From the NCBI GenBank assembly GCA_036478595.1, contig JAZGEF010000018.1, positions 27,213-91,212 on the forward strand: a stretch of DNA of 64,000 bases, written 5' to 3'. This document shows, piece after piece, positions 45,085 through 54,335 of this stretch. Position numbers and translations under genes: made by a program. Below the pieces are notes generated by a model. It had not been told where the DNA came from. It saw only the letters and a list, made by a program, of their open reading frames with translations, and did no database searches. Each line of letters starts with the position of its first letter. The first letter of the stretch is position 1. Source of the DNA: Granulosicoccus sp036478595. Its GTDB lineage: Bacteria; Pseudomonadota; Gammaproteobacteria; Granulosicoccales; Granulosicoccaceae.

Positions 45085-47241
45085 GTGGCTGAAAGATCGT
45101 TTGCGAAAGAAGTTCTGCAGCTTAATATTGGTGATGGGGATCTCTTTCGTGGTGAAGGTATCTTGGCTATCACAAAAGCCCTGTTAGAAAACGGTGTAGG
45201 GTATGTTGCCGGTTATCAGGGCGCTCCGATCTCACACCTGATGGACGTACTAGCAGATGCACAAGATATCTTGTCTGAGATGGGTGTTCATTTTGAAGCG
45301 AGTGCATCAGAGGCAACGGCTGCTGCTACCTTGGCAGCGTCGGTTCATTACCCTATCCGCGGTGCGGTCACCTTCAAATCAACAGTGGGTACTAACGTAG
45401 CATCGGATGCCTTGGCTAATCTTGCCTCCGGCGGTGTCACAGGTGGCGCACTGATTATCGTTGGCGAGGATTACGGGGAAGGCTCTTCGATCATGCAGGA
45501 GCGTAGCCATGCCTTTGCAATGAAGAGTCAAATTTGGTTGTTAGACCCTAGGCCAAATTTACCGTCTATCGTGAAGGCGGTGGGCGATGGTTTTGCACTA
45601 TCGGAAGTTTCAAACAGTCCGGTCATGTTGCAGGTGCGCATTCGTTCATGCCATCTACTTGGTGAGTTTGTAGCGCAAGACAACATCCGCCCTTTCATGA
45701 GCGTAAAGGATGCACTAGAGGCACCCAAACGAGATGTTGAACGGATCGTGCTTCCTCCCGCGTCATTTTTACATGAGCAGGAGAAGGTCACAAAGCGAAT
45801 GCCCGCCGCCATCGACTACATTAGCAGTAACAAATTGAATGAACATTTTGGCCCTGCTAATGCAAAGGTTGGCATCATTTGCCAAGGCGGTATGTATAAC
45901 GGTGTAACCCGCGCGTTGCAACGCCTTGGGCTTGCGACGTTGCATGGTGACTGTGAGATCCCATTGCATGTTTTGAACGTGACTTATCCCCTAGTAGATG
46001 ATGAGGTGATCGCGTTTGCTAAGGCTAAAGAGAGCATTCTAATTATTGAAGAAGGACACCCAGCCTACATCGAACAAAACATTCGCGCGATACTGCATAA
46101 AGCCGGCGCACGTTGTGCAGTAGAAGGCAAGGGGCCGTTTCCAGTAGCAGGGGAGCTCACAGGCCCTGTCATGTTCAAGGGCATCGCAACGTTTCTAACT
46201 GAAAATGCGAGTGAGTTGTTACCCTCTGTAGCGGTTGCACCTAATACGCCACCTACTCAAGAAACATCTAAATTGACTGAGACCGTTCCAGCTCGCCCGC
46301 CAAGTTTTTGCATCGGTTGCCCGGAACGTCCGATTTTTGCTGCAACCAAGTTGGTAGAGCAAGAACTTGGCGAGCACCATATCGCTAGTGACATCGGTTG
46401 CCACTTGTTTTCTATTAATGCACCTTTCAATATTGGCGCGACCACAATGGGCTACGGCTTAGGCCCGGCTTCGGCCGCCGCATTCAATGACAAAAAGGCG
46501 GAGCGTCGATCTATTTCATTTTTAGGTGACGGAGGTTTTTGGCACAACGGCCTCACCTCATCAGTGGGTAACGCCGTGTTTAATGACAACGATGGAGTCA
46601 TTGTTATCGTCGACAATTACTATTCCGCTGCTACGGGTGGCCAGGATATATTGTCATCGCGAGCAAAGAACAAATCAAAATCTACACAACACAGCATTAA
46701 AAAGGCGGTGGAGGGCGTAGGCGTCAAATGGGTGCGGCAGATTGATTACACCTACGACGTTGGAAAAATGCGCGCAAGCTTGAAAGACGCACTAACGACT
46801 AAAGAGACAGGGCCGAAAGTGATCATTGCATCGTCTGAATGTATGTTGAATCGGCAACGCCGAGAGAAACCCGTTCTTAAGAAGGCGATGTCTGATGGCA
46901 AGCGAATGCTTCGTACGCGCTTTGGTGTGGACGAAGATGTGTGCACAGGCGATCACGCTTGCATTAGATTGTCTGGTTGCCCATCATTGTCGCTTAAGAC
47001 ACTTAACGACCCGTTACGTGATGATCCTGTCGCCAGCATCGATCAAAACTGTGTGGGGTGCGGTAACTGTGGCGAGGTGGCTGATGCCGCAATTCTATGC
47101 CCTTCGTTTTATCAGGCTGATCTGATCCAAAACCCAACGCGCTGGGATCGTTTGAAAAGCAAATGGCGCACAGAGCTAATCAATCGCTTGCAGACAAGGC
47201 GAGAGAAAAAACAACTAGTGTTTTCAGGAAATCTCTCTTGA
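45085..47241 (+). CDS. iorA: 2-oxoacid:ferredoxin oxidoreductase alpha subunit (indolepyruvate type)
   Basis: A 718-aa TPP enzyme. The N-terminal pyruvate-ferredoxin-oxidoreductase domain (GVGYVAGYQGAPISHLMDVL) is followed by a TPP-binding domain (GDGGFWHNGLTSSVGNAVFN, then DNYYSAATGGQD). A C-terminal iron-sulfur region has CTGDHACIRLSGCPSL and CVGCGNCGEVADAAILCPSF. The family turns indolepyruvate, or other aryl 2-oxoacids, plus CoA into aryl-acyl-CoA, CO2 and reduced ferredoxin. The GTG start has AGGAA upstream. The substrate could also be another arylglyoxylate-like acid such as isatinate (see findings). Confidence 0.9.
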   Translation: MAERSFAKEVLQLNIGDGDLFRGEGILAITKALLENGVGYVAGYQGAPISHLMDVLADAQDILSEMGVHFEASASEATAAATLAASVHYPIRGAVTFKSTVGTNVASDALANLASGGVTGGALIIVGEDYGEGSSIMQERSHAFAMKSQIWLLDPRPNLPSIVKAVGDGFALSEVSNSPVMLQVRIRSCHLLGEFVAQDNIRPFMSVKDALEAPKRDVERIVLPPASFLHEQEKVTKRMPAAIDYISSNKLNEHFGPANAKVGIICQGGMYNGVTRALQRLGLATLHGDCEIPLHVLNVTYPLVDDEVIAFAKAKESILIIEEGHPAYIEQNIRAILHKAGARCAVEGKGPFPVAGELTGPVMFKGIATFLTENASELLPSVAVAPNTPPTQETSKLTETVPARPPSFCIGCPERPIFAATKLVEQELGEHHIASDIGCHLFSINAPFNIGATTMGYGLGPASAAAFNDKKAERRSISFLGDGGFWHNGLTSSVGNAVFNDNDGVIVIVDNYYSAATGGQDILSSRAKNKSKSTQHSIKKAVEGVGVKWVRQIDYTYDVGKMRASLKDALTTKETGPKVIIASSECMLNRQRREKPVLKKAMSDGKRMLRTRFGVDEDVCTGDHACIRLSGCPSLSLKTLNDPLRDDPVASIDQNCVGCGNCGEVADAAILCPSFYQADLIQNPTRWDRLKSKWRTELINRLQTRREKKQLVFSGNLS

Positions 47242-48746
47242 TAAAAGCTCACACTGTTGGCGGTTCCTCAGGTGAGTTCATCACGCTGGCGGTGCTTGCT
47301 GTTGGCGGGCAAGGTGGTGGTGTTTTAACCAATTGGATCGCTGATCTTGCAACTCGGTGTGGCTATGCGGTGCAGATGACATCTGTTGCCGGTGTTGCCC
47401 AGCGGACAGGTGCCACCATCTATTACGTAGAAATGGCACCAAAAACAGACCGTCAACCAGTCTTTGCACTTAGCCCATCACCTGGTGATTTAGATGTGTT
47501 GATCGCAGCCGAGTTGATGGAGGCCGGCCGTGCAGTGTTGCGCGGGTTTGTTACGCCAGATAAAACCACGTTAATTGCATCGACTCACCGAGTGCTTGCG
47601 ATATCGGAAAAATCGGTGCCAGGCGACGGGCGTGCTGAAAACACACTCGTTGAGGAAGCAATTTCGAACGCAGCTTTGCATAGTGTTTGTTTTGATATGG
47701 AGGCGATCGCATCCGATGCAGGCAGCATGATTTCAGCTAGTTTGTTCGGTGGTTTGGCGCGTAGTGGCTGTTTGCCGTTTGACGTAGCACATTATGAAGA
47801 AGTGATCCAGGCTTCGGGGCGCGGCGTAGAGGCAAGTTTGAGGGCCTTTCATGGTGCAGTAAATTACGATCCGGTCGTTTCAGAAAACGAGAAAGAGCCT
47901 AACCCCATTAGCACGAATGTTGAAGGACCCAATGAACTGGTTGTTGCATGGCAGGCTTTGAGCGATCGAGTAGATACGTTTCCGATTAAGTCGCAATCGA
48001 TGGTTAAAGCGGGTTTGGTTCAGGTGGTAGACTATCAAGATATTGATTATGGCCGTGAGTACTTGGATCACGTTTCTGAATTCAGCTTCAGTGGTAACAC
48101 CCTAGCGATTCAAGCAGCAAAATACATAGCAAACGCGATGTGCTACGACGACATTATTCGAGTAGCAGATTTAAAAACGCGTTCGACACGTCAAGCACGA
48201 CTACGCAGTGAGCAAGACATTCCCGATGGTGAAATCGTAAACGTTATGGAATACTTTCACCCTCGAGCGCAAGAGGTGTGTGGAACACTTCCTGCCAAGT
48301 TTGGGGCTTGGATTGAGTTGCATCCGCGATGGTTTTCGCTCCTGGATCGTGTAACGAATAAGGGCAGGCGTATTCGTACCGACGGCATTCGTGGTTTTGG
48401 CTTGCTTTGGGTGATCGCCGCGTTAAAGCCTCGGCGCCGTAACACATTGCGCCACCAGTATGAGTCAGCGCATCTAAACAATCTACTTAAACTAGCGCGC
48501 CTTGCAGCAGTTACAGATTCAAACTTGGCTGCTGAGATATTTCAATGTCAGCGTCTAATAAAGGGTTATTCCGATACCCACGTACGCGCTCAATCCAAGT
48601 TTACAAAGGTAATGAGCGCTTTAACTGATCTAACAGGACGACAAGATGCTGCTGATTGGCTTGAACGTTTGCGTCAAGCAGCCTTGGCCGATGAGGAAGG
48701 CGCAGCTCTTGGTGATACGCTTACAAGCTTGAGATCGGCACTCTGA
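47238..48746 (+). CDS. iorB: 2-oxoacid:ferredoxin oxidoreductase beta subunit with extra C-terminal domain
   Basis: The N-terminal half is the gamma-type catalytic domain (AVGGQGGGVLTNWIADLATR) of indolepyruvate oxidoreductase. The C-terminal half, about 250 residues, is an additional helical domain of the DUF6537 type found in proteobacterial IorB proteins. I choose the TTG at 47238, which overlaps the iorA stop (TTGA) and has AGGAAA eight bases upstream. The open frame begins 75 bp earlier, inside iorA. This yields 502 aa. Confidence 0.88.
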   Translation: MIKAHTVGGSSGEFITLAVLAVGGQGGGVLTNWIADLATRCGYAVQMTSVAGVAQRTGATIYYVEMAPKTDRQPVFALSPSPGDLDVLIAAELMEAGRAVLRGFVTPDKTTLIASTHRVLAISEKSVPGDGRAENTLVEEAISNAALHSVCFDMEAIASDAGSMISASLFGGLARSGCLPFDVAHYEEVIQASGRGVEASLRAFHGAVNYDPVVSENEKEPNPISTNVEGPNELVVAWQALSDRVDTFPIKSQSMVKAGLVQVVDYQDIDYGREYLDHVSEFSFSGNTLAIQAAKYIANAMCYDDIIRVADLKTRSTRQARLRSEQDIPDGEIVNVMEYFHPRAQEVCGTLPAKFGAWIELHPRWFSLLDRVTNKGRRIRTDGIRGFGLLWVIAALKPRRRNTLRHQYESAHLNNLLKLARLAAVTDSNLAAEIFQCQRLIKGYSDTHVRAQSKFTKVMSALTDLTGRQDAADWLERLRQAALADEEGAALGDTLTSLRSAL

Positions 48747-48808
48747 GAATAATTACTTCCACCCATCCCTATTCAGTGTCATATAATTAGTGCTCTGGAG
48801 ACTCCACA

Positions 48809-49741
48809 TTGAAACTAATACTGGAAAAATCTGAAGCTGCGAATGACCTCATCCGTGTGATGTCCTTTCGCTCCGAATCAGGCGATGCGCTGCCTTGCTA
48901 CACAGCGGGTGCGCACATTGAATTTGATCTAGGTAAAGTGGGTAAGCGTTCCTACTCCTTAATTGATTGGCCTGTCCCGGCAGATCTCTACACAGTAGCG
49001 GTTCAAAAAGAGCTGGAGGGTGATGGAGGCTCGAAGTCAATGCATGCTATAGAAATTGGACAGGTGATTGAAATAAAGCCCCCACAGAACAATTTCGAAT
49101 TGCGCGCTGGAGACCAATCAGTTTTATTGCTTGCTGGCGGTATCGGCATTACGCCAATGATATCATTGGCGACAAAACTACAACAGCAATCCCGCACGTT
49201 TCAGTTGCACTACACTGCTCGCGATGCCTCACGAATGGGTTTTGCTAATGTTCTAGAATCTTTTTTTGGTGATGCTGTTTCTCTTAATTTGGACGATGTG
49301 AATCCGATCAACCTAAGCCATCTAATGCGCTCACAAGCACCAAACACCAGCGTGTACCTGTGCGGCCCACGCGCCATGATCGATGCGGCGCGTGCTGCAG
49401 CACTTGAATCAGGGTTGCCGGAAGACTCCATCCATATAGAGCTCTTTACAGCAGTCGATGTTCAAGAAGGTGACACCGCATTTGAAGTTGAAATCAGCAG
49501 CACTGGGCAAGTTGTAAATGTAGCTGCCGATCAATCCATTATAGAAGCCTTAGAAGCCGCAGGCGTTGATGTTATGTACGACTGCCAACGCGGTGATTGC
49601 GGAATTTGTCAAACGAATGTGATCAACGGTACGCCAGATCATCGTGATGTTGTTCTCACTGAGGCCGAACGTGCATCCGGCAAGGTGATGCAAATCTGTG
49701 TCAGTCGCGCAAAGACCGCGCGCCTGATTATCGACGTATAA
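48809..49741 (+). CDS. PDR/VanB-type oxygenase reductase
   Basis: A 310-aa single-chain reductase. It has an FMN/flavin domain (KRSYSLIDWP), an NAD-binding domain (VLLLAGGIGITPMISLATKL, then VYLCGPRAMIDAARAAA) and a C-terminal plant-type [2Fe-2S] domain with CQRGDCGICQ. It passes electrons from NADH directly to the Rieske dioxygenase encoded next. The start is a TTG with GGAG about nine bases upstream; a TATAAT-like sequence near 48782 may form an internal promoter. Confidence 0.92.
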   Translation: MKLILEKSEAANDLIRVMSFRSESGDALPCYTAGAHIEFDLGKVGKRSYSLIDWPVPADLYTVAVQKELEGDGGSKSMHAIEIGQVIEIKPPQNNFELRAGDQSVLLLAGGIGITPMISLATKLQQQSRTFQLHYTARDASRMGFANVLESFFGDAVSLNLDDVNPINLSHLMRSQAPNTSVYLCGPRAMIDAARAAALESGLPEDSIHIELFTAVDVQEGDTAFEVEISSTGQVVNVAADQSIIEALEAAGVDVMYDCQRGDCGICQTNVINGTPDHRDVVLTEAERASGKVMQICVSRAKTARLIIDV

Positions 49742-49766
49742 GTTGTATTTTAAAATGGAACCGCCC

Positions 49767-51080
49767 ATGGCAACAGCATCTGATATTGCAGCACTTTTTA
49801 AAGGTGATCAAGTTCATCGCGACGTATATACCAGCCAAGCGATTTACAAGCTGGAGATGCAGCATTTATTTGTAAACGCCTGGGTGTTTGTAGGTCATGA
49901 AAGTCAGACTGCCAATAAAGGCGATTACACCACCACTCAGATTGGTGATCAACCGGTTATACAGGTGCGACATTCTGATGGGGAGATTCATGTATTGCAT
50001 AATCGTTGTCCACACAAAGGTACTAAGATCGCCATCGATCGTGAAGGCAACACCGGCAAATTTTTCCGCTGCCCTTACCATGCTTGGTCTTTCAAGACCG
50101 ATGGCTGCCTACTAGCTATACCGCTGAAGAAGGGCTATGTTGATACGTCTCTAAAAGAGTCTGAAAACGTAAAAGGCATAAAAGCGGTGGCCGCGGTTCA
50201 TGTGCATCGCGGGTTTGTATTTGCTCGGCTAGCAGATGAAGGTATTGGCTTTGATGAGTACTTTGGCGATAGCTTAAGTTCAATTGATAATATGGTGGAT
50301 CGTTCGCCTGCTGGTCGCCTAAAAGTAGCTGGCCCACCACTGCGTTATATGCATCAATGCAATTGGAAAATGCTAGTCGAGAACCAAACCGATACATGCC
50401 ATCCGATGGTTGCGCATGAAAGCTCTGCAGGCACAGCCATTAGCATATGGGAAGATATGGGTAGCCCGGAACCGCGCCCACCAGCAATGCAAATCATCGC
50501 ACCGTTTATGTCACCTTATGAATTCTTCGAGGATATGGGCATTCGCACGTGGCCTAACGGGCATGGGCATACCGGCGTAAATCATTCGATCCATTCAGAC
50601 TATTCAGCTATCCCAGGCTATCTTGAAGCGATGACTGCAAGCTATGGCGAGGAACGCGCTAAAGCAATCCTAGATGAGAACAGACACAACACTGTCTACT
50701 TTCCCAACATTATGGTTAAAGGGCCGATTCAACAATTACGCAATTTTATTCCGATGGGGCCAAACAAAACCCTGGTAGAGAGTTACATCTATCGCCTTGT
50801 TGCTGCACCAGATGAATTGCTTGCTCGCACGGCTATGTATAACCGTATGATTAATGCACCAACCTCTATTGTTGGCCATGATGACCTAGAGATGTATGAG
50901 CGTGCACAAGAAGGTTTGATGTCTAATGGCTTGGAGTGGGTGGATATACAGCGGTTGATGACAGACGATGAAGACTACTCAGCCGAGGCGGTTGAAAACG
51001 GCACAACTGAACGTCAGATGCGTAACCAGTTTGATGCATGGGTTAAGTTTATAACCGTATCAATGGACAAAACGGCGTGA
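49767..51080 (+). CDS. Rieske aromatic-ring-hydroxylating dioxygenase, alpha subunit
   Basis: The Rieske centre ligands are C81, H83, C102 and H105 (CPH ... CPYH). The mononuclear iron site has D209, H212 and H217 in QTDTCHPMVAH, numbered from the ATG at 49767. The protein is 437 aa from that start. An ATG at 49755 and a TTG at 49743 are alternative starts; the GGAA before 49767 supports my choice. Together with the beta subunit it forms a dioxygenase. The substrate is probably an indole-type or benzenoid acid, given the neighbourhood. The stop overlaps the beta subunit start. Confidence 0.93.
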   Translation: MATASDIAALFKGDQVHRDVYTSQAIYKLEMQHLFVNAWVFVGHESQTANKGDYTTTQIGDQPVIQVRHSDGEIHVLHNRCPHKGTKIAIDREGNTGKFFRCPYHAWSFKTDGCLLAIPLKKGYVDTSLKESENVKGIKAVAAVHVHRGFVFARLADEGIGFDEYFGDSLSSIDNMVDRSPAGRLKVAGPPLRYMHQCNWKMLVENQTDTCHPMVAHESSAGTAISIWEDMGSPEPRPPAMQIIAPFMSPYEFFEDMGIRTWPNGHGHTGVNHSIHSDYSAIPGYLEAMTASYGEERAKAILDENRHNTVYFPNIMVKGPIQQLRNFIPMGPNKTLVESYIYRLVAAPDELLARTAMYNRMINAPTSIVGHDDLEMYERAQEGLMSNGLEWVDIQRLMTDDEDYSAEAVENGTTERQMRNQFDAWVKFITVSMDKTA

Positions 51081-51550
51081 GTGTTTCAAGCGAGCAGATA
51101 GTTGACTTCATCTATGCAGAATCGCGCATGTTAGATGAACAACGTTTTGATGAATGGCTAGCGCTTTGGTTGGAGGATGGGCATTACTGGATGCCATTGG
51201 ATTTTCAACAAACCGATCCGCATCTGCTTACTTCATTGATGTACGAAGATATATTCATGCTACGGCTTCGAGTTGAGCGCTTGAATGGTGCACGAACTTT
51301 TAGCCAAAAACCTAAAAGCCGCTGTAGTCACGTAATACAGCGGCCGTTTATTGAAGAACGTACTGAAGAGGCTATAACCACTAAAACTTCAATGCATTAT
51401 GTTGAAACTAGAATGGACGAGCAGTTCTTGTTAGCGCTAACCGCCACACATGAACTGCGTGAAGTGGATGGAGCCATTCGCATAGCCAATAAACGTGTAG
51501 ATTTACTTAATTCCGATGCAGCCTTTGGCAGTATCCAATTGCTACCGTAA
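51077..51550 (+). CDS. Rieske dioxygenase, beta subunit
   Basis: A 157-aa member of the ring-hydroxylating-dioxygenase beta family with FIYAESRMLDEQRFDEWLAL, WLEDGHYWMPL and a C-terminal IRIANKRVDLLNSDA. It is a structural subunit of the heterohexamer. The GTG start overlaps the alpha stop (GTGA), and its own stop overlaps the ligase start by one base (TAATG). Confidence 0.92.
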   Translation: MSVSSEQIVDFIYAESRMLDEQRFDEWLALWLEDGHYWMPLDFQQTDPHLLTSLMYEDIFMLRLRVERLNGARTFSQKPKSRCSHVIQRPFIEERTEEAITTKTSMHYVETRMDEQFLLALTATHELREVDGAIRIANKRVDLLNSDAAFGSIQLLP

Positions 51551-53160
51551 TGGACAACGATAATTCTACGGTTTATGAGGCCTTCGCAACCACTGCTAGC
51601 AAGTATCCGACGCGTCCGGTGCTAAATGTTCTACCTGGCACTGCAGATGTTTATGCAATTGAGCCGGGTGAGATTCTATATAGCGCGGCGTTCTCTCAAA
51701 TCAACAGCTTGGCAAGCGCACTGGAGGCCGCCGGCTATGTGGCAGGTATGCGTGTTGCACTATTGCTTGAAAATCGTCCGTTATTTTTTATCACGTGGCT
51801 TGCGCTCAACAAGATCGGCGCGTCGGTAGTGCCCATTAACCCAGATTTACGAACAGTTGAATTAGAGTATCTAATTGGGCACTCAGAACCCGCGCTAATT
51901 GTTGCAATTGAAACGCGACACGCCGAATTATCTGCTGCGGCAGAGGCTGCTGGCATTAGGCTCGAGGTAGTGACCCCTGGCTCTAAGCCCCCAACTCCGC
52001 GGGCCAATGCTGTGGTAACCAGGGAGCAAAGTGGAGAAGCGCGTGAGGCGGCAATACTCTATACATCTGGCACCACGGGCAAACCTAAGGGTTGCGTTTT
52101 GTCGAACACTTACTTCTTACTGGCGGGTAGTTGGTACGCTGAAGTCGGAGGCATCGCAACGCTGCAAAACGATGACGAACGCATGATTACGCCATTACCC
52201 ATATTTCACATGAACGCAATGGCGTACTCGTTTATGGCCATGGTGACAGTAGGCGGATGTTTAACGGTGCTTGATCGTTTTCATCCACGAAATTGGTGGA
52301 ACGATGTCAGAGAAGCCAATGCTACCTGTTTGCACTATCTGGGCGTTATGCCAACCATGCTAATGGATTTTGATAAGTCCTCGGCTGATACTGCGCATAA
52401 TGTACGCTTTGGTTTTGGTGCCGGTGTTGATCCAAAACTCCAAATTGGCTTTGAAGAACGTTTTGGTTTCCCGCTAGTGGAAGCTTGGGCCATGACCGAA
52501 ACAGGTGCAGGGGCGATAATTGCTGCGTCAACACCTAATCGCTTAATAGCGCAGGCAAGCATTGGCAAGCCCGATACATCGGTTGAATGCAAACTTGTTG
52601 ATGAAAATGGAAGTTCGGTATCGCAGGGCGAGCTGCTCGTACGTAGGGCTGGTGATAACCCACGCTATGGATTTTTCTCGGAATATTACAAAGATGTTGA
52701 AGCCACTAACGAAGCATGGGCTGACAACTGGTTTCACACCGGGGATATTGTTCGTAAAGATGCCGATGGCAATTACTTTTTTATTGATCGTAAAAAAAAT
52801 GTGATTCGTCGCTCAGGAGAAAATATTTCAGCCGTTGAGGTTGAGTCGGTTTTGATGCGGCACCCAGATGTGTCAGCTGCTGCAGTGGCCGCGGTGCCGG
52901 ATAAAATACGAGGCGATGAGGTGTTTGCTTGTCTTAAGGTAGATCAGCCCAGCGCTGATAAAGCCGTCGCTATCACAACTTGGTGCCTCGAACAAATGGC
53001 CTATTACAAAGCACCTGGCTATATTGCTTTTGTCGAGCAGCTTCCCTTAACAACAACACAAAAAATACAACGTGCTGCACTAAAGGATCTCGCAATCGAA
53101 TTGGTGGATAAGCCGAAAACAGTGGTTACGGCTCATCTAAAAAAACGGCAAAATAGTTGA
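51550..53160 (+). CDS. acyl-CoA ligase (CaiC-like)
   Basis: An AMP-forming ligase of 536 aa with ILYTSGTTGKPKGCVLSN, EAWAMTETGAGAIIAAS, RKKNVIRRSGENISAVEVE, and TTTQKIQRAALK at the C-terminus. It is closer to crotonobetaine/medium-chain ligases than to benzoate-CoA ligases. In this operon it presumably activates the oxygenated aryl-acetic acid so that the next enzymes can cleave the side chain. Start and stop overlap both neighbours. Confidence 0.9.
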   Translation: MDNDNSTVYEAFATTASKYPTRPVLNVLPGTADVYAIEPGEILYSAAFSQINSLASALEAAGYVAGMRVALLLENRPLFFITWLALNKIGASVVPINPDLRTVELEYLIGHSEPALIVAIETRHAELSAAAEAAGIRLEVVTPGSKPPTPRANAVVTREQSGEAREAAILYTSGTTGKPKGCVLSNTYFLLAGSWYAEVGGIATLQNDDERMITPLPIFHMNAMAYSFMAMVTVGGCLTVLDRFHPRNWWNDVREANATCLHYLGVMPTMLMDFDKSSADTAHNVRFGFGAGVDPKLQIGFEERFGFPLVEAWAMTETGAGAIIAASTPNRLIAQASIGKPDTSVECKLVDENGSSVSQGELLVRRAGDNPRYGFFSEYYKDVEATNEAWADNWFHTGDIVRKDADGNYFFIDRKKNVIRRSGENISAVEVESVLMRHPDVSAAAVAAVPDKIRGDEVFACLKVDQPSADKAVAITTWCLEQMAYYKAPGYIAFVEQLPLTTTQKIQRAALKDLAIELVDKPKTVVTAHLKKRQNS

Positions 53161-54335
53161 TGGAACGACGCTCAAGCTATAAAGGTGTGGCGATCATTGC
53201 GCCTTTCTCTATGCCGTATCAACGCTATTCTATCGAAACGGCGCATTGGTGGGTCGCCAAAGCCTTGCGCGGCTCCTTGGATGCCGCAGATGTTCGCCCG
53301 GAAGAGATTGATGGGTTTAGTGTCGCAAGCTTTACCTTAGCTCCGGATACGGCCGTTGGTTTAACTCAACATCTTGGCTTGTGTCTTCGATGGCTTGATA
53401 ACATCCCCATGGGTGGCGCGAGCGCATCGGTTGCTTTGCGCCGAGCAGCACGTGCAATTCAAGCGGGGGATGCCAACATTGTTGCCTGCGTGGCAGGCGA
53501 TACAAATCAGATCGATAGCTTTCGTAACATGCTATCTAGTTTCTCACGCTTTGCTATGGATGCCTCCTACCCTTATGGGTATGGCGGCCCCAACGCGAAC
53601 TTTGCACTACTCACCGATCGCTATATGCAAAAATACGGTGCTACCCGAGAGGACTTTGGCCGCATCTGCGTAGCACAAAGGAGTAATGCACTTAACAATC
53701 CTAATGCGCTAATGAAAAAACCACTAACGTTGGATGACTACAATAACGCTCGTCCTATATCAGACCCGATTGCATTGTTTGATTGTGTTATGCCGTGCGC
53801 GGGATCTGAATGTTTTTTGATGATGCCTGAGGAAGAAGCTCAGCGTCGCAACTTACCTTACGCAACTATAGGATCAGCGATTGAACGACACAACGCTCAC
53901 GCAGAGGACGATATTCAGCTACGCGGTGGTTGGACACTGGATGTTGACGAATTATATGAGATGGCACAGTGCACACCAACTGATATTGATTTGCTGCAAA
54001 CTTATGACGACTACCCAGTTATTTCAATGCTCCAAATAGAGGACCTTGGCTTTTGTGCCAAGGGTGGGGCGCCTGAATTTGTTCGTTCCCATGATTTAAC
54101 CATAACTGGAGATTTTCCTCATAACACTTCTGGTGGCCAGCTTTCCGCAGGGCAGGCTGGAGCGGCCGGTGGTTTTATCGGCATGGTAGAAGCCATAAGA
54201 CAAGTAACAGGTACAGCAGGGCCGACACAGGTTAGAGATGCGAAAATAGCGTTAGTGTCGGGCTTTGGCATGATCAACTATGATCGCGGTGTGTGTACCA
54301 GCGCATCGATCATTAAAACGGGATCGCGAGCATGA
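53160..54335 (+). CDS. thiolase-fold protein lacking the catalytic cysteine, probable retro-aldolase
   Basis: A 391-aa member of the SCP2-thiolase-like group. The position of the thiolase nucleophile (C in the usual CASG) is Gly86 in MGGASASVAL. The C-terminal GHP motif is GQA (331-333) in HNTSGGQLSAGQAGAAGG. The usual catalytic His segment reads LQTYDDYPV with Tyr282 and Tyr285. These are the features of the Ltp2 steroid side-chain retro-aldolase, which also works with a DUF35 partner. Here the DUF35 protein is encoded next (ATGA overlap). It probably cleaves a 3-hydroxyacyl-CoA to a carbonyl compound plus acetyl-CoA, not by thiolysis. The ATG at 53160 overlaps the ligase stop. Confidence 0.85.
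   Translation: MERRSSYKGVAIIAPFSMPYQRYSIETAHWWVAKALRGSLDAADVRPEEIDGFSVASFTLAPDTAVGLTQHLGLCLRWLDNIPMGGASASVALRRAARAIQAGDANIVACVAGDTNQIDSFRNMLSSFSRFAMDASYPYGYGGPNANFALLTDRYMQKYGATREDFGRICVAQRSNALNNPNALMKKPLTLDDYNNARPISDPIALFDCVMPCAGSECFLMMPEEEAQRRNLPYATIGSAIERHNAHAEDDIQLRGGWTLDVDELYEMAQCTPTDIDLLQTYDDYPVISMLQIEDLGFCAKGGAPEFVRSHDLTITGDFPHNTSGGQLSAGQAGAAGGFIGMVEAIRQVTGTAGPTQVRDAKIALVSGFGMINYDRGVCTSASIIKTGSRA

Noticed and set aside
53160..54335. Ordinary acetyl-CoA acetyltransferase (thiolase)
   Set aside because: The nucleophilic cysteine and the GHP motif are both missing.
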